From contig PSQN01000005.1 in the NCBI GenBank assembly GCA_002989075.1, positions 620,001-684,000 of the forward strand: a DNA stretch of 64,000 bases. The letters are read 5' to 3'. Source of the DNA: Arthonia radiata. Its lineage: Eukaryota > Ascomycota > Arthoniomycetes > Arthoniales > Arthoniaceae. How positions within the stretch are numbered: the first letter of the stretch is position 1; every line of letters begins with the position of its first letter. The notes under the pieces are model-generated. The model did not search any database. It saw only the letters and a list, made by a program, of their open reading frames with translations, and was not told where the DNA came from. Below, piece after piece: positions 44,313-55,873 of this stretch. The position numbers and the translations under genes are program-made.

Positions 44313-45583
44313 ATGTCGAACACAACACGCCCGACTATGCTCTCACGGAACCGGCCGATCATCACTAGTGATAACCTCTCAGGCGTTGTTCCTTTGGCGA
44401 CCTGGCTCACATTAGCGACAAGTCTGTTAGCGGTGGCCATTCGAATTCTGACGAAGGTGTTCCTGCCCAGAAAGCTAAGGTCGGATGACTTGCTCATAGT
44501 TGCGTCCGCAGTAGGAATTTTCTGAATTCGGAGTTCGTCACATCATTGGTTTACTTACGCCCTTACAGATTTTTGCTGCCGGGGAGTCAGTATGCTTCCT
44601 AGTTCCATCAGACTCTATATGGGGTGCGTCTATCTCACTTGCTCGCCCAGAGAAGATTGACGGCGGGCTGAAGGTACGCATATGAACAATGGTAATCATA
44701 GCCCCACAAAGCATCTAACTGGAACATTTCAGGTATTCTATGCAAGCCAGCTGCTGTTTCTCCTCAGTCAAGCTTGCGCAAAGATCTCAATCCTCGTGTT
44801 CCTTCGGACGTTGACACCAGTGCAATGGCATCTGAGAGCAACGGCAGCCATCTCCTGCATCATAGGTATCTGGGCGCTTTCAAGTTTTTTGGCGGTTTGT
44901 TTTCAATGTGGCGCCCTTCAACCCTGGAATTTTGTCGCAAAAACTTGTCTCGATCGCGTAAGTCTCTGTTGGCAATGGTTCAAACCAAGTCTTGAGAGGC
45001 CAGATTTGACTGTAATCGCAGCGGTCGTTGTACACATATAGTGGCATCCTCAACGTGATCACCGACATCATTGTCGTCATATGCCCTACGGTAATTGTTG
45101 CGCCTCTGCAAATGTCATTCGCGAAGCGTATCGCAATAATTGCGTCTTTCGCAACCAGAGTATGGTATGATCCCCAGGATCCTTCCGCGCCGACGGTGTC
45201 AACCTAACAATGACTGCAGTGTGATCGCTGCCTTGGTCTGCCAGCTTATCTACCTTGCAGACTTGTTAAGTGCAGACTTTACAAGAAACGGCGTTGCATA
45301 CATTGTCTGTACGCAGATTGCGCAGGCATTGAGCATAGTGACAGCTTGTATTCCGTACCTCAAACCTTTCCTGGAGAGTTTGGAGTCTGGTTATTTGCGC
45401 GCAGATGATACGAGGCGCCATTTTGACGCTTCATCAACCGCACACGGAAACAGAGGTGGAAGGAGGGATTACTATGTGCAGCTTGGCTCGCATCCAAAGA
45501 CTGCGATGGAGTTGTCAAACTTGCAAACAACAAAGTCTGAGCGGAGTCGCGGGGCGGCAAACAACGGTTGTTCTCAGCACTAA
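44313..45583 (+). CDS. fungal rhodopsin-fold (Pth11-like) integral membrane protein
   Basis: Five exons give 344 aa: 44313-44510, 44569-44673, 44733-44957, 45022-45164, 45220-45583. All phases agree. About seven helices: VPLATWLTLATSLLAVAIRI, LRSDDLLIVASA, VFYASQLLFLLSQACAKISI, ATAAISCIIGIWALSSFLAV, YSGILNVITDIIVVICPTVI, VIAALVCQLIYLADLL and an amphipathic ending. The block KISILVFLRTLTP and the CLDR..NVITD pair are typical of the fungal rhodopsin domain family. Members occur in secondary-metabolite clusters and as Pth11-type receptors. It ends 280 bp before the convergent precursor gene. Without a CFEM domain, a receptor role is only a guess. Confidence 0.85.
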
Positions 45584-45863
45584 CGGGCGATCTTGTTCTC
45601 GGGAAATTTGGCAGTCTGAGAAAGACTAATACACAGAATGATTGATTTGTATGACACAATTGTCTACACGGATAGCTCACTCTACATGGCTCATCTACCG
45701 CGATGGCTAGTGCAAAGGAATGTGCGCTCAGCCATTTGTGTCAAGCTAATTGGACTTGATCGAGACGCCCAATCCAATGTTTAGAACCTTAAATCCAGAA
45801 ACGACCATCATCCAGATTCTATCGCGGATCTCGCATCGTAGATTGGCGGTGGTGACAGGGTCA

Positions 45864-46188
45864 TTAGTGTTCAGGTGGAGTCCCTGAAGGAGTATCACTT
45901 GCGACTCCCGCGTCGTAGATTGGGGGCTCCGGATTGCGGGCTTCCAAAGCTTCACCGCTGGTAGGAGTAACCGGAGGGGCATCGCTTGCGACTCCCGCGT
46001 CGTAGATCGGGGGTACGCGGGCTTCCAGGGCAGCATGTCCGTCGTTGAAGCCTATGCATTAAGGGTTAGGCGCATTGTCTCGAAAAGACTGCAGAACTTC
46101 ACATACTGTCGGCGCCAGCGATGGGGGCTCCTAGAACTTGAGCCGCGGGTGCGGTGGCGAGAAGAAGTAGTTTGATAAAGGCGTGCAT
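45864..46188 (-). CDS. candidate RiPP (dikaritin-type) precursor peptide, secreted, two core repeats
   Basis: Two exons, 46188-46107 and 46051-45864, give 89 aa (donor gtatgtg, acceptor gcatag, phase 1). Residues 1-20 (MHAFIKLLLLATAPAAQVLG) form a signal peptide with likely cleavage near Gly20-Ala21. The mature part carries two copies of ALEAR (35-39, 62-66), each followed by PPIYDAGVASD (41-51, 70-80) and a Thr/Ser/Pro linker. LEAR resembles kexin-type processing sites, though it is not dibasic. A Tyr-containing repeated core behind processing sites, beside a UstYa-type oxidase, is the layout of ustiloxin and phomopsin precursors. There are no cysteines, so a disulfide effector is unlikely. 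Alternative reading: an ordinary secreted repeat peptide. Confidence 0.7.
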
Positions 46189-46321
46189 GGCGAGTCGCGG
46201 CGTTGGCGTCGTGAAGTATGCAGGAGCTTTAAAGTCGGAGCATGCTGCAGAAAGATAACGCAAAGCATCTCTGCCACGCTACATATAGTCAGCATGGAGG
46301 TCCGTGCTCTAGTTCAACGTC

Positions 46322-46334
46322 GTTGACGACGCAA
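46322..46334. promoter_or_regulatory. 13-mer gttgacgacgcaa, copy 1
   Basis: About 135 bp upstream of the precursor start. An identical copy lies at 47016-47028. The core tgacg is a bZIP-type half-site. A shared cis-element is possible but unproven. Confidence 0.3.
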
Positions 46335-47015
46335 TGAAGATAGCTGAACCTACATTTGCCGATCAACAGCTGTTCCGTGTGCGAGGTATGACGTTAGCTC
46401 AGATCCTTGCATGGTGATGCGGAATAGCTTGCGGGGCGTACTAGACGAGGCCTCGCATTTGCTGCCGGTATCTATGCAGCACGTTGAGCTGTGATCTGCA
46501 AGGCTCGTGACTGTCGGTGAAGAGCTCAGCGCGGCTTTACCGCTCTACGGGGAAGCATAGAAAGCAACGTTCTGCGCCGCATATGTGCATATTAAGCCGA
46601 TGACAATGCATCCCTGATCGACTGATATTGCTCCTAGCTGCAAACTGATCCATGGAGAGGATGCAAAGGGTAGGCTGACTTGATTTATTGGCCGAGGAAC
46701 ACCTCGGACTCGGTGATCGTTTGGATAGAAAATGGGCCAGACGGTTGCAGAGAGAAGGCTGATTCTCATAGGAGAAATTTGATACGGGGACACGGAGATC
46801 GGGAGTATTACTTGCTCTACTACTAGCCCCGTGGACTGGGAGCGGATCCCTGCCTTTGCCTAGTGGTTGCCTTGCGCAGTCGTGTCACATAGACACGGAT
46901 GCCTACCTCGAGGAGCGTCATAAGCGTGCACATCACATCCTGACCTGGTTGCCTGGCGTGGGACGGGTTTTGTGGCCAGACTCAACATCGCGTCTTTGTC
47001 AACTTCTTTCCTGCT

Positions 47016-47028
47016 GTTGACGACGCAA
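47016..47028. promoter_or_regulatory. 13-mer gttgacgacgcaa, copy 2
   Basis: Identical to 46322-46334 and just 15 bp before the UstYa-like ATG, so the pair brackets the divergent promoter. It would lie in the 5' UTR or at the core promoter of the oxidase gene. Confidence 0.3.
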
Positions 47029-47042
47029 AAGTGGTCATTAAT

Positions 47043-48040
47043 ATGAACAGACTGTCCGTCGACTCATCTGAAAAGCTTCTTGGGAGCGATCTTGTAGTCG
47101 ACAGTGAACACAAGCGGCGTTCCGAGTCGCTATGGATACGCCAACATTGGCTATCCCTCGCAGCATTGATCGTTCTTCTCTACTTGAGTGTTATCATTAC
47201 TATCGATAGATTCTCAGAGGGTGTTGCAAGCAAGATGCCATACTGTAAGTATCTAAAATATACGCGGCAGCGTCGAGCTGCGCTGTGGAAGCTGAAACAA
47301 ATCACCAGCTCCTGCAAATTCTGTCCTGCGATATCAACATCAGCAATTTTGGGAAGGCGAGAACTCACTGTACGGCGAGTATCCGTCAAAGGAAGTCGAT
47401 GAAGCCTGGGACGATCTTTTGCGAGGTACTTTGATGCGAGGGTAACTTCTTTGAAGCCCCATGAAGCTCTAACGCAGCAGCAGGCGTTAATATACGTGCA
47501 TCGCGTCAAGAAATGAGCCAAGCCGGAGAGAATGTCACAAACGCCGCTCAGGTTGTAGACGGAGACTATGTTGCTGTGCTTGGCGTTTTTCATCAACTGC
47601 ACTGTCTTGTGAGAAATCAACCAGCCTGCACGTATGCTTCAGCCATCTGATCTGATTGTCCAGGATGCTCTTCGTCAATTTGTCTATCAGAAGTACTACT
47701 TTGCGAACATGACTGATGCTGAGTGGACATACCAAGAGCATCACCTCGGTAAGTCACAGCATGCAAATGAACGAAGACGATTGCTTCAGAGGTGAGCATT
47801 AACCAACTGGCAGGACACTGCATCGACAAATTGAGAAAGTCTACGATGTGCCACGCGGACCTTGCAATGTACAGCACAGAATGGCTCGATGACTCGCATA
47901 GCAGCCCTAGTAAGCGCCTTCGCTCGAACGCTCAGGTCAGATGTGTCGACTGGAAGGCCGTGAATAGCTGGGCGCAACAGCGAGCACTTGATCGACATAG
48001 GTTCTTGCTGAAACCAGGCCCATTCGAAAATTTGTCGTGA
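47043..48040 (+). CDS. UstYa-family (DUF3328) oxidase
   Basis: Five exons give 251 aa: 47043-47244, 47309-47425, 47484-47608, 47664-47748, 47814-48040. Phases agree. A short cytoplasmic N-terminus, one membrane segment (LSLAALIVLLYLSVIITI, about 38-56), the YSPANSVLRY box that follows the anchor, GEYPSKEVDEAWDDLL, then the two HxxHC motifs: HQLHC and HLGHC, the second completed across intron 4 and followed by IDKLRKSTMCHAD. These motifs are thought to bind copper and are needed for oxidative macrocyclisation in ustiloxin-type pathways. It is divergent from the precursor gene and presumably co-expressed. The intact motifs argue for an active enzyme. Confidence 0.9.
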
Positions 48041-48388
48041 AGGGAGAGCTTTGAGGGCTTGGTAGATGTTGTAGACCGGTTCGTAGGGTTCGTATTGAGT
48101 TTGAGTAAGGAGGGTGGCCGATTTTGGGTGATATTTATCGTTTGCGGTCGCGACTGCCAACAATGTTAAGTCATTAGATCGCTAGCTAGCAGCTAGGCGA
48201 GTACATGGGAAATTGTCCTTTAGGCTTAGCTTCGACAGCAGCATGCTTCCCCGCCTCTCCAGCTTGCGTGACATGAAAACTAACGCAAACTCAGTTCGTT
48301 GAGATCATCAAAGCATTACAGGTCATAAAAGGCCCCATGCGACCCTTTACAGATTTCTCCATCTCGAGTGACTATCCTGGCATTCGCA
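48041..48388. other. intergenic, UstYa-like / peptidase
   Basis: 348 bp, with an out-of-frame upstream ATG at 48337 before the peptidase start. No repeat seen. Confidence 0.45.
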
Positions 48389-49541
48389 ATGACAAACGGA
48401 GCTTTTGCCGATTTCCACATTCCTGGCGTTGGTAAGATTTGCCAAACCTGGTACAGGGTCGTCGGAGATATCAAGGTGAGTTAACAGAAACCTTGGTTCC
48501 TACATCTTACGTATCCAAGTAAGTCATAGGAAGGCTTTTGCACGGACGAGGCCGATTTTCCAGTGACCGTCTGCTAATTTCGTGTCAATACTCAGGCGGG
48601 AGTTCCGCTCATCATCGTCCATGGAGGACCCGGCGCAGCGCATGAATATCTTCTGAGTCTCGAAGACCTAAGTAAGAGCCATGATGTGCCACTCATCTTC
48701 TACGATCAGATTGGCTGCGGTCGCTCAACAGCGTTGAAAGAAAAGGCTGGGGACGAAGCTTTCTGGACGGAAGACCTTTTCCATCGCGAGCTTGACAACC
48801 TGATTGACCACGTTGATATCTGCACGCCTGGTTTCGATCTCCTTGGGCACAGCTGGGGCGGCATGATGAGCGCTTCTTACGCTGCTAAACGTCCAGAGGG
48901 TCTGCGTAAACTGATTATCGCCAATGCTCCATCCAGTATCGAGACGTGGCTCCAAGGCGTAAACACTCTGCGCTCGCAATTACCGGAGAAAGTTCAGAAG
49001 GTGCTTGACCGCTGCGAACGGGAGGGAAAAATGGAGAGCAAGGAGTATGAAGACGCAGTCAATGTTTTTTACCAGCGTCATTTGTGCTTGAAACGACCGT
49101 GGCCGCCCAAGGAGGTTGAACTTGCGTTAGACCATGTGGTCGGTGATCCGACTGTCTACGGAACGATGTGAGTCAGTTTATCACAACGCGCTGTAGCTCT
49201 CGCAAGCTCATGGTTGCCTCCAGGTACGGCGTCTCTGAGCTCGTCGTCACAGGAAATCTAAAAGACTGGTCTGTAGTGAGCCAAGCCAGTAATATACAGG
49301 CCAGTGTGTTGCTCATTAACGGTGTACATGATGAGGCTCAAGACGTTTGCATCCAGCCATTCTTCGCAAATATCTCAAAGGTGAAGTGGGTCACACTAGA
49401 AAATGCAGGGTGAGTCGCTGTGGCTCGAATTGAAATCATTGTTCACAGCCTTGGTTGACGTGCACATTCTGCAGCCATTTCGCACACGTTGACGTCCCCC
49501 GGAAGTTCATTGAGGTGGTCGCAGGCTTTCTCAAAGCTTAG
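48389..49541 (+). CDS. proline iminopeptidase-like alpha/beta hydrolase (S33)
   Basis: Four exons give 303 aa: 48389-48475, 48596-49167, 49224-49409, 49475-49541. Phases agree. Removes N-terminal residues, typically proline, from peptides. Oxyanion-loop HGGPGAAHEYL, DQIGCGRS, nucleophile elbow GHSWGG, acid in INGVHDEAQD and the final catalytic His in AGHFAHVD; KFIEVVAGFLKA closes the fold. The substrate-cap region HLCLKRPWPP is present. No signal peptide. The precursor repeats begin with Pro-Pro or Asn-Pro-Glu-Pro-Pro, so an aminopeptidase of this specificity could trim cores after kexin-type cleavage; that link is inference from proximity. Confidence 0.88.
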
Positions 49542-50478
49542 GGTCGGACGAATCAAGAGTCTCGGAACGGTGTCTTGCACTCAAGGGAGGACCTCCTGTG
49601 AATGTTGCGATGGCGGTCTAATGGAGCGAACCGGATGGGGCCATTGGCATGTCGTATCTTCCTCGCTGATGCGTTTAGGGACAGCGCCCGTATGTCGTCA
49701 ACATCTTCGTAGCGGTTATGATTGAGCGTTTGCTTTGGCATACCAACCGCAGCCGATCAGTAGCCATTAGCTTTTTATACCTCGACGTAGGCCAGGAGTG
49801 AAACACCTACCGCATTAATTGTCAAATGAAGGAGGAAAGACAAAAAAAAGGTATTGGAGACTCAGGAGAGAAATACAGAATGGTGTTTTAGAAGGGGTCT
49901 AGCGCCCCCGTGGATGGGGAAAAAGACTCTGAAAAGTCAGTAATTTGGTACGTTCGCGCCCGCCTGATTGATTATCCAAAAGAGAGTCTTTAGTACTTAG
50001 TCCTGGAGGGGTGCGCTGGTAGTTCGTGCCGAGTACGCCTCCTAGGAACAGTGTAACGCCTTAATGTAGTATTTCTAGGGGTCTAGTAGCCTAAATTAGG
50101 GCGGTCTTTTATTATAGAGTAACCTCTAATAGTAGTAAAGTAAAATATTATATATACAACATCTAGTAACTTAAAGCGGCCTCGCTAATGTACTATTAAT
50201 ACCCCCGTTACCCTCTAAATAACTAGGTTACTGTAATCTGGGTGTAGGGCAGGGAGCAGTCAGGTAGCAAAAAGAGCCCAAATAGGCCCTACTGGTGTTC
50301 AAGCTAATTATTGAGGAGACTAGAAAGGGATGCGTCCACTAGAGGGAAGATATCCTTCTAGGATCGCAGCCTTCCTAAATAGGCAATATTCCGTCCTAAT
50401 TCGCTATCGGGACGTCTATGCATTACAACTACCTTCCCCCTTAAGGAGAATCGCCCTCAATTCGGGTTGTTCAAAAGG
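49542..50478. other. transition from gene space to the AT-rich repeat island
   Basis: Sequence shifts from mixed to AT-rich with many ta steps after about 50000. A 69-codon ORF at 50330-50539 runs into the copia LTR and has no similarity. Probably degraded repeat sequence not assignable to a family. Confidence 0.45.
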
Positions 50479-50973
50479 TGCAGGGAAGAAGAAGGATACT
50501 ACTACAAAGAGTAGAAAGACGAGACCAGCTTGGGACTAGTACAATACTTAGGCTTGGTACAGGTACAATACTTAGTAACAAAGAGAAGCTGTTGTTGTAT
50601 TATCTGTCTTATTAGCTAAAATTCTCTAGAGAGATCTTAGCTTATATATATAAGTCTAGCGGCCTATATAGAACCTACTAGATATCTATTCTTTTTAATA
50701 GAGGCCAGATAACCCGTAACTTACTATACAAGATAGTAATTCTGTCTATCTAAAACTATTAGTCTTAGTCTATTCTATGTTATCTTAGACTACGGGCTAG
50801 CTATCTAGAATAGGTCGTACAATACTTCTTTTTGTCTTAGGGCCGGGCTACTAGGCCCGACCTTTAAGGTAAAAGGCTTGTTCTATTCTAGATCGAGACA
50901 GCCGGTAGGACCTACCCAATACTCTAGGTCCCTAGAGGTTCCGGCTAACTAGCTAGTTAGTTAATTTCTAATA
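50479..50973 (-). repeat. copia 3' LTR
   Basis: 495 bp, the same length as the LTR at 55379-55873 and mostly identical. Differences are nearly all transitions, as expected from RIP. Confidence 0.88.
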
Positions 50974-50989
50974 TACCCCCTTAATCGAC

Positions 50990-53900
50990 TAGTTACTTTA
51001 GCCAGATTATAAGCTAATTTGAGTTCTAAATGTTAGTATTTTAGCTAAGTCGATTAGTTTTATTAAACTGTCTACTAATTGTTCCTTTATAGAAATGTAT
51101 TTAAGCTCTGTTTGGCCTGCCTAAACGTTTTCTCTAATATAGTGATACTGTATATTAATATGCTTAGATTTAGCTTAGAAGGTAGGGTTTTTTGTAAGTT
51201 CTTTTGCCGAATTGCTGTCGGTAAGTAACAGTTTTACCGGCAAAACTAGGGTCTCTAGTCTAATTTAACCGGCTTGCCCGGGCAAATCTATGCTTGCCTA
51301 GTGTATTAGAGCCCGCCGAGTCCTTTTATCCGCAGACTTTTTAAAAGTACCCGTTAAATCGGTAGTAATCGAATTTTCTTTGAAAATCCCGGACAGTTCG
51401 GTAGCGATTGATCGAATAAATAACTGTTTCTTTATAGCTTCTTTAAGGGCTATATATTTGGCCTTACAAGAGCTTAAGGCGACCATTTTTTGTAGCTTTG
51501 AATTCTAGCTAAGGGCTCCGTTCCTAAGTAGAAAGATATAGCCGATAGTCGATCTCCTAGTGCTAAGGTTCCCCCCCCAATCTACGTTACAATAGCCGGT
51601 TATACCGTCTATTAAGGGAGATTTATAGTAAAGGCTAAGGTTAGGAGTTTTATCTAAGTAAGTCTAAAGACTACTTAAAACTCTCTAGTGCTCCTCGCTA
51701 GGATTCGATATATACCGGGCTAGTAGGCTAGTTGTAAAGGCAATATCGGATCTTGTTTTTGTTATTAGATACAAAATCGACCCAATTTGTTGCTAATAAT
51801 TAGAAATATCGGCACTACTAGCTTAGTTAGGATTCGGTGCCAATTTTGAGCCGACGGGTTGCGGTATTTTTCCGGGCATTCGGCCGTTTTTCTTCGAATA
51901 TTTGGTTAAAATTTTAGCTAAATAAGTCGACTAGTCTAGACAAATCGTTTTTGCTGGGCGATCTCGGGTAATTTTAATTCCTAGGAACTTACTAACGTCT
52001 TCTAAGTTCTTAACCGTAAGAGTCTTATTTAGTTCCTAGTAGATTTCAGAGATTGTTTCGGTAGAATCGGATACAGCTAATATATTGTCTACATAGGCGA
52101 TCAAAATTGCCTGCTTTCCGGTTCTTCGAATATAAACCGACTAATCGGATACTAGGGGTTTGAAACCTATTCCCCTTAATAATTCTCGAAGATAGGCTTT
52201 CTACTGTCGGCCGGCCTGTTTTAGACCGTAAAGGGCCTTCTTTATTCGACAAACTTTATTAGTTCTATTAGATAGGCTAGTTAGTTGCTCGATATAGACA
52301 ATCTCGTCTAACTTTGCGTTAGAATAAGCTAATTTTACGTCCCATTGCTTTATTTTCTAGTCTTTCTCTGCTGCTAAGGCTAGTATAAGCCGGTAGGTAA
52401 TTAGATTTACTATATTCGCAAAGGTCTCTATAAAATTAAGGCCGGGTCTTTGCTGGCAGCCCTTAGCTATCCAGCGGGCTTTAAAAATTGGCTCGCCCTC
52501 CGGGGGATACTTAATCTTTGGTACCCAGCGTCCTTTTAGCGCCTTTCTACTCGGCGGCAGCTTAGTTAATATCTAGGTTTCTTAGTTAGCTAGCTCTTTG
52601 AGCTCCGACTGCATTGCGTCTAGCCAAGAAGGCTAATCCTTAGATGCCCTTATTTCTTTTAAATTAGTAGGCTCTTTAGTAATTGCGACTAAGGCCTGTT
52701 TGGCGTATTGTTCTAGATTATTGTAGAACTCGTTAAACTAATTTTTGTTAGCGTTTTTGTATATAAAATCTATTTCCTGGGCGCAATTGGTGTCTACCCG
52801 GCTAGGGTCTTCGGTACTTCTGTAATCTAACTCAGTAGGAAGGTTAGACTCGTCTAGAGCTCTAGATTAGTATAGTTCTTGTTTAGATTTGTCCGCTAGT
52901 TGTTAAGATATAGGGAAGGTATATTGTTTCTCGTATAGGGGACTCCCTCCTTCATCGAGAGGTACCTCCCTATTATCTTGGGATCCAGCGGTTAGATTTA
53001 GCTTAATTTTGAACTCAACTTTTAGTTGTTCTTCGGGCTCTTTAGAAATACTCTCGGTTAATCGATTAACTATAGGTCCCCGTAGGTCACAAACAAATTT
53101 TCCTTTCTAGACGTAGACGTCTCTCCCCTATAAACCTTCCGGTTATTGGGGTCTAAGAGCTTGTATTAGTTCGATCCGTAGTCTATTAGGATATAGGTAG
53201 TTGCTCTTGCGTCTAGTTTCTTTAGTTTGGGTTCTTTGAGGTAAGTAACTAAGCCCCAGATTTTAATAGTACTGACATCCGATTTTTTGCTATATTTTGC
53301 TTTGTACGGGATAATAAACCCTAGCAATCCGGTATAGGGGGTCCTATTGTAAATATAGGTAGCTACTTTTAGCGCTTTACCCTAATATATCTAGGGTAGC
53401 CCGGCGATATAAAGCATTGCTCGAACTTTACTAATAATTGTTCGGTTAAAGCGTTCGGCTCGTCTGTTTTGCTAGGGGGTATATAATGCGGATGTCGTTA
53501 GAATAGCTCCTTTCTGTTCTAGGAGCTGTTTTACCCGGCCTTCCCGGTATTCTTTTGCGTTGTCTAAGTGTAGTCTTTTAAAAGGATGCTCGGACTACGT
53601 TTCTTCCTAAGTAATATAGATAGATAGTGCATCGAAAACCTAGCCTTTAGACTATAGTACCTCGATAGTCGTATACCGGGTTTTATTGTCTATAAAGCTA
53701 ATAAATAATCGACATTTAGAAGGAGTTTGCGGTATAATTGGCCTGCAAATATCCGAGTAGACTTTTTCCAAATAATTGGCCAATTCGTCCGGAGTTTTTC
53801 GGCTAACTTTAGCCGTTGCCTTTGCTTCGAAGTAAATTTAGCAATTATCTCCTGATTTGTCCGAATAATCTGTTCCTAGGGCAACTTTTTTGAGCTGTTT

Positions 53901-54600
53901 TAAGGCGTTTTCGCCTATATATCCTATCTGTTGATGCCAAAGGTCAGTTTTCGAAGAAATAGTGTAGAGAGATTAGACTGTGTTAATAGTCTGAGCTTCT
54001 ATTACTATTAGGCCGTCAATATACCGCCTCTTAGTGGTTAGTTGTCCGGCCCAATCAACTTTTGACTTGTTTTGGCTAAGAGTTACCTTACCTCCCCTCT
54101 TTCTAAGCTTGTCGAAGCTTAGGAGGTTAATTCCGAATTCCTTAACAAACAAAACTTTGTCTAGAACAATTATTTTGTCCTTAAAGAATAGTTTTGCTTT
54201 GCCTGTTTATAAGGCTCGGATTAACTTCCCCCCTCCCCAATAAATAATCTGGTTAGTTGGCCGGATATCCGTTAGAAGGTCAATATTCGAGCAAATATGA
54301 CTTGTTGAGCCTGTATCGAGGATCCAAGAATTGATAGAGTGGTTAACTCCGTCTAGTAATGCTATAAAGCATTGTTCTTCTTGTAGATCGGAACTCTGTA
54401 CAGAAAACATTGAAAAATCGGTATTTTCGGAGCTTTTGTTGGAATTTGGCCGGAGGTTTGGGTATTTTTTCTAACAAGTTGCCGGCTTATGCCCTTTTTT
54501 GTTGCAAAAGGGGCATTTTTCTTAGTTTTTATTCGGAGATTTTAATTTATCTCTGATCCTTTAAGTTAATTTGTTGTCTATTGCAGTAAAAACCTTTTCT
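50990..54600 (-). pseudogene. copia gag-pol remnant
   Basis: Recognisable pieces on the minus strand: CCHC zinc knuckle CPFCNKKGHKPATC near 54487-54530; protease WILDTGSTSHIC near 54300-54340; integrase C-terminal part with GLLGFIIPYKAKYSKKSD and IKIWGLVTYLKEPKLKKLDA near 53210-53340; RT catalytic box YVDNILAVSDS near 52063-52110 (YVDD with D to N); RNase H VALSSCKAKYIALKEA near 51440-51486. Many in-frame stops replace Trp and Gln codons. Not functional. Confidence 0.88.
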
Positions 54601-55378
54601 GCTAGAGTACTACCGCGGATTCGGCGAGACTCGTCTATAAGTTAACTAAATAAGTCCTGTAGACTTATATCGCTAGTCGTTTGCCGGTAGGTTTGGCTAA
54701 TAATAGCTACCGTGTGCTCGTATTCGGGGGTTAGATTGTAGAGGACGTAGGCAGCTACTACCTTGTTAGGTAGTGCTAGTCCTTAGGTTGCCAAATTGTC
54801 CGTTAATTACCTAATTTTAGTAAGGTATAGCTCAAGGTTTTTTACCTTACTAAGTGTAGTGCTAAAGAGCTCCTTGCAAATTAGAAACTCGGAACTAAAA
54901 CCTTTTGATTCGTATAACCTTTTTAGGCTATCCTAAAGCTCTAAAGAGTTATAGATTCCCTTTGTTTAAATAAGGGGACCGTCCTCTAGAGTTAGTCGAA
55001 TAAGGGCTGCTGCCCTTGTTAACTGTTCCTAACGGCTAGCTTCGGTAACATCTCTAGCTAAATAGCCAGAAAAGGGGATCATAACATTATCGTAGCCCTT
55101 TTTAGTTAAAAGGGCCTCCATTCGAATTGACTAAATGTCCTAATTAGTAGAGCCCTTAAGTTTAGGGATCTTATAAGAGGAGTCTATAGCCGAATATATA
55201 GTCGGAGATTTCTAAAAAAAGGAAATCCTATTATAATAGTTAAATTGGGCTCAAAATTTAGAGTCGATTGGTAATAGGATCGTCTAGAGGTGCCAATAGG
55301 TGTCGTAGAGGAAATATTTCCTAAAAAGGAAATTCGAAAGGAATTGGTGCTAACCCAGGCTTATAACCTATTAAAAGG

Positions 55379-55873
55379 TATAGGGAAGAAGAAGAATACT
55401 ACTATAAAGAGTAGAAAGACGAGACTAGCTTAGAACTAGTATAATACTTAGGCTTGGTATAGGTACAATACTTAGTAACAAAGAGAAGCTGTTATTATAT
55501 TATCTATCTTATTAGCTAAAATCCTTTAAAGGGATCTTAGCTTATATATCTAAGTTTAGCGGCCTATATAGGACCTACTAGATATCTATTCTTTTTAATA
55601 GAGGCTAGATAACCTGTAACTTACTATACAAGATAGTAATTCTGTTTATCTAAAACTATTAGTCTTAGTCTATTCTATGTTGTCTTAGACTACGGGCCAG
55701 CTATCTAGGACGAGTTGTATAATGCTCCTTTTTGTCCTAGATCCGGGCTACTAGGCCCAATCTTTAAGGTAAAAGGGTTGTTCTATTCTAGACCGAGATA
55801 GCCGGTAGAACCTATCCGATACTCCGGGTCCCTAGAGGTTCCGGCTAACCAGCTAGTTAGTTGATTTCTAACA
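55379..55873 (-). repeat. copia 5' LTR
   Basis: 495 bp, upstream LTR in the element orientation. Its outer edge abuts gypsy-related sequence at 55874. Its inner edge reads cctttt..aggttataagcctggg on the element strand, where a primer-binding site should be; the tRNA is not identifiable by eye. Confidence 0.88.

Larger units (their letters stand above)
46189..47042. other. divergent promoter region, precursor / UstYa-like gene
   Basis: 854 bp shared by the two starts, containing the duplicated 13-mer listed separately. A minus-strand ORF at 46545-46793 has no similarity. Confidence 0.5.
50479..55873 (-). mobile_element. RIP-degraded Ty1/copia LTR retrotransposon, 5.4 kb
   Basis: Two direct repeats of 495 bp bound the element: 50479-50973 and 55379-55873. 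The consensus ends TGTTAGAAAT on the element strand, with TG..CA altered to TA in one copy. A polypurine tract (aagggggta on the minus strand) abuts the 3' LTR at about 50974-50983. Gag-pol order on the minus strand fits copia: zinc knuckle, protease, integrase, RT, RNase H. All frames are broken by TAG/TAA stops and C to T or G to A changes. I find no clear 5-bp target duplication (aaagg left, ataat right), so the left flank may have been altered. Confidence 0.9.

Noticed and set aside
46060-46075. attaagggttaggcg as a telomere relic
   Set aside because: Only one and a half imperfect units, lying in the precursor intron; no array is present, so the window is not shown to be subtelomeric.
50330-50539. 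69-codon ORF MRPLEGRYPSR..
   Set aside because: Starts in degraded AT-rich DNA and ends inside the copia LTR; no similarity recognised.
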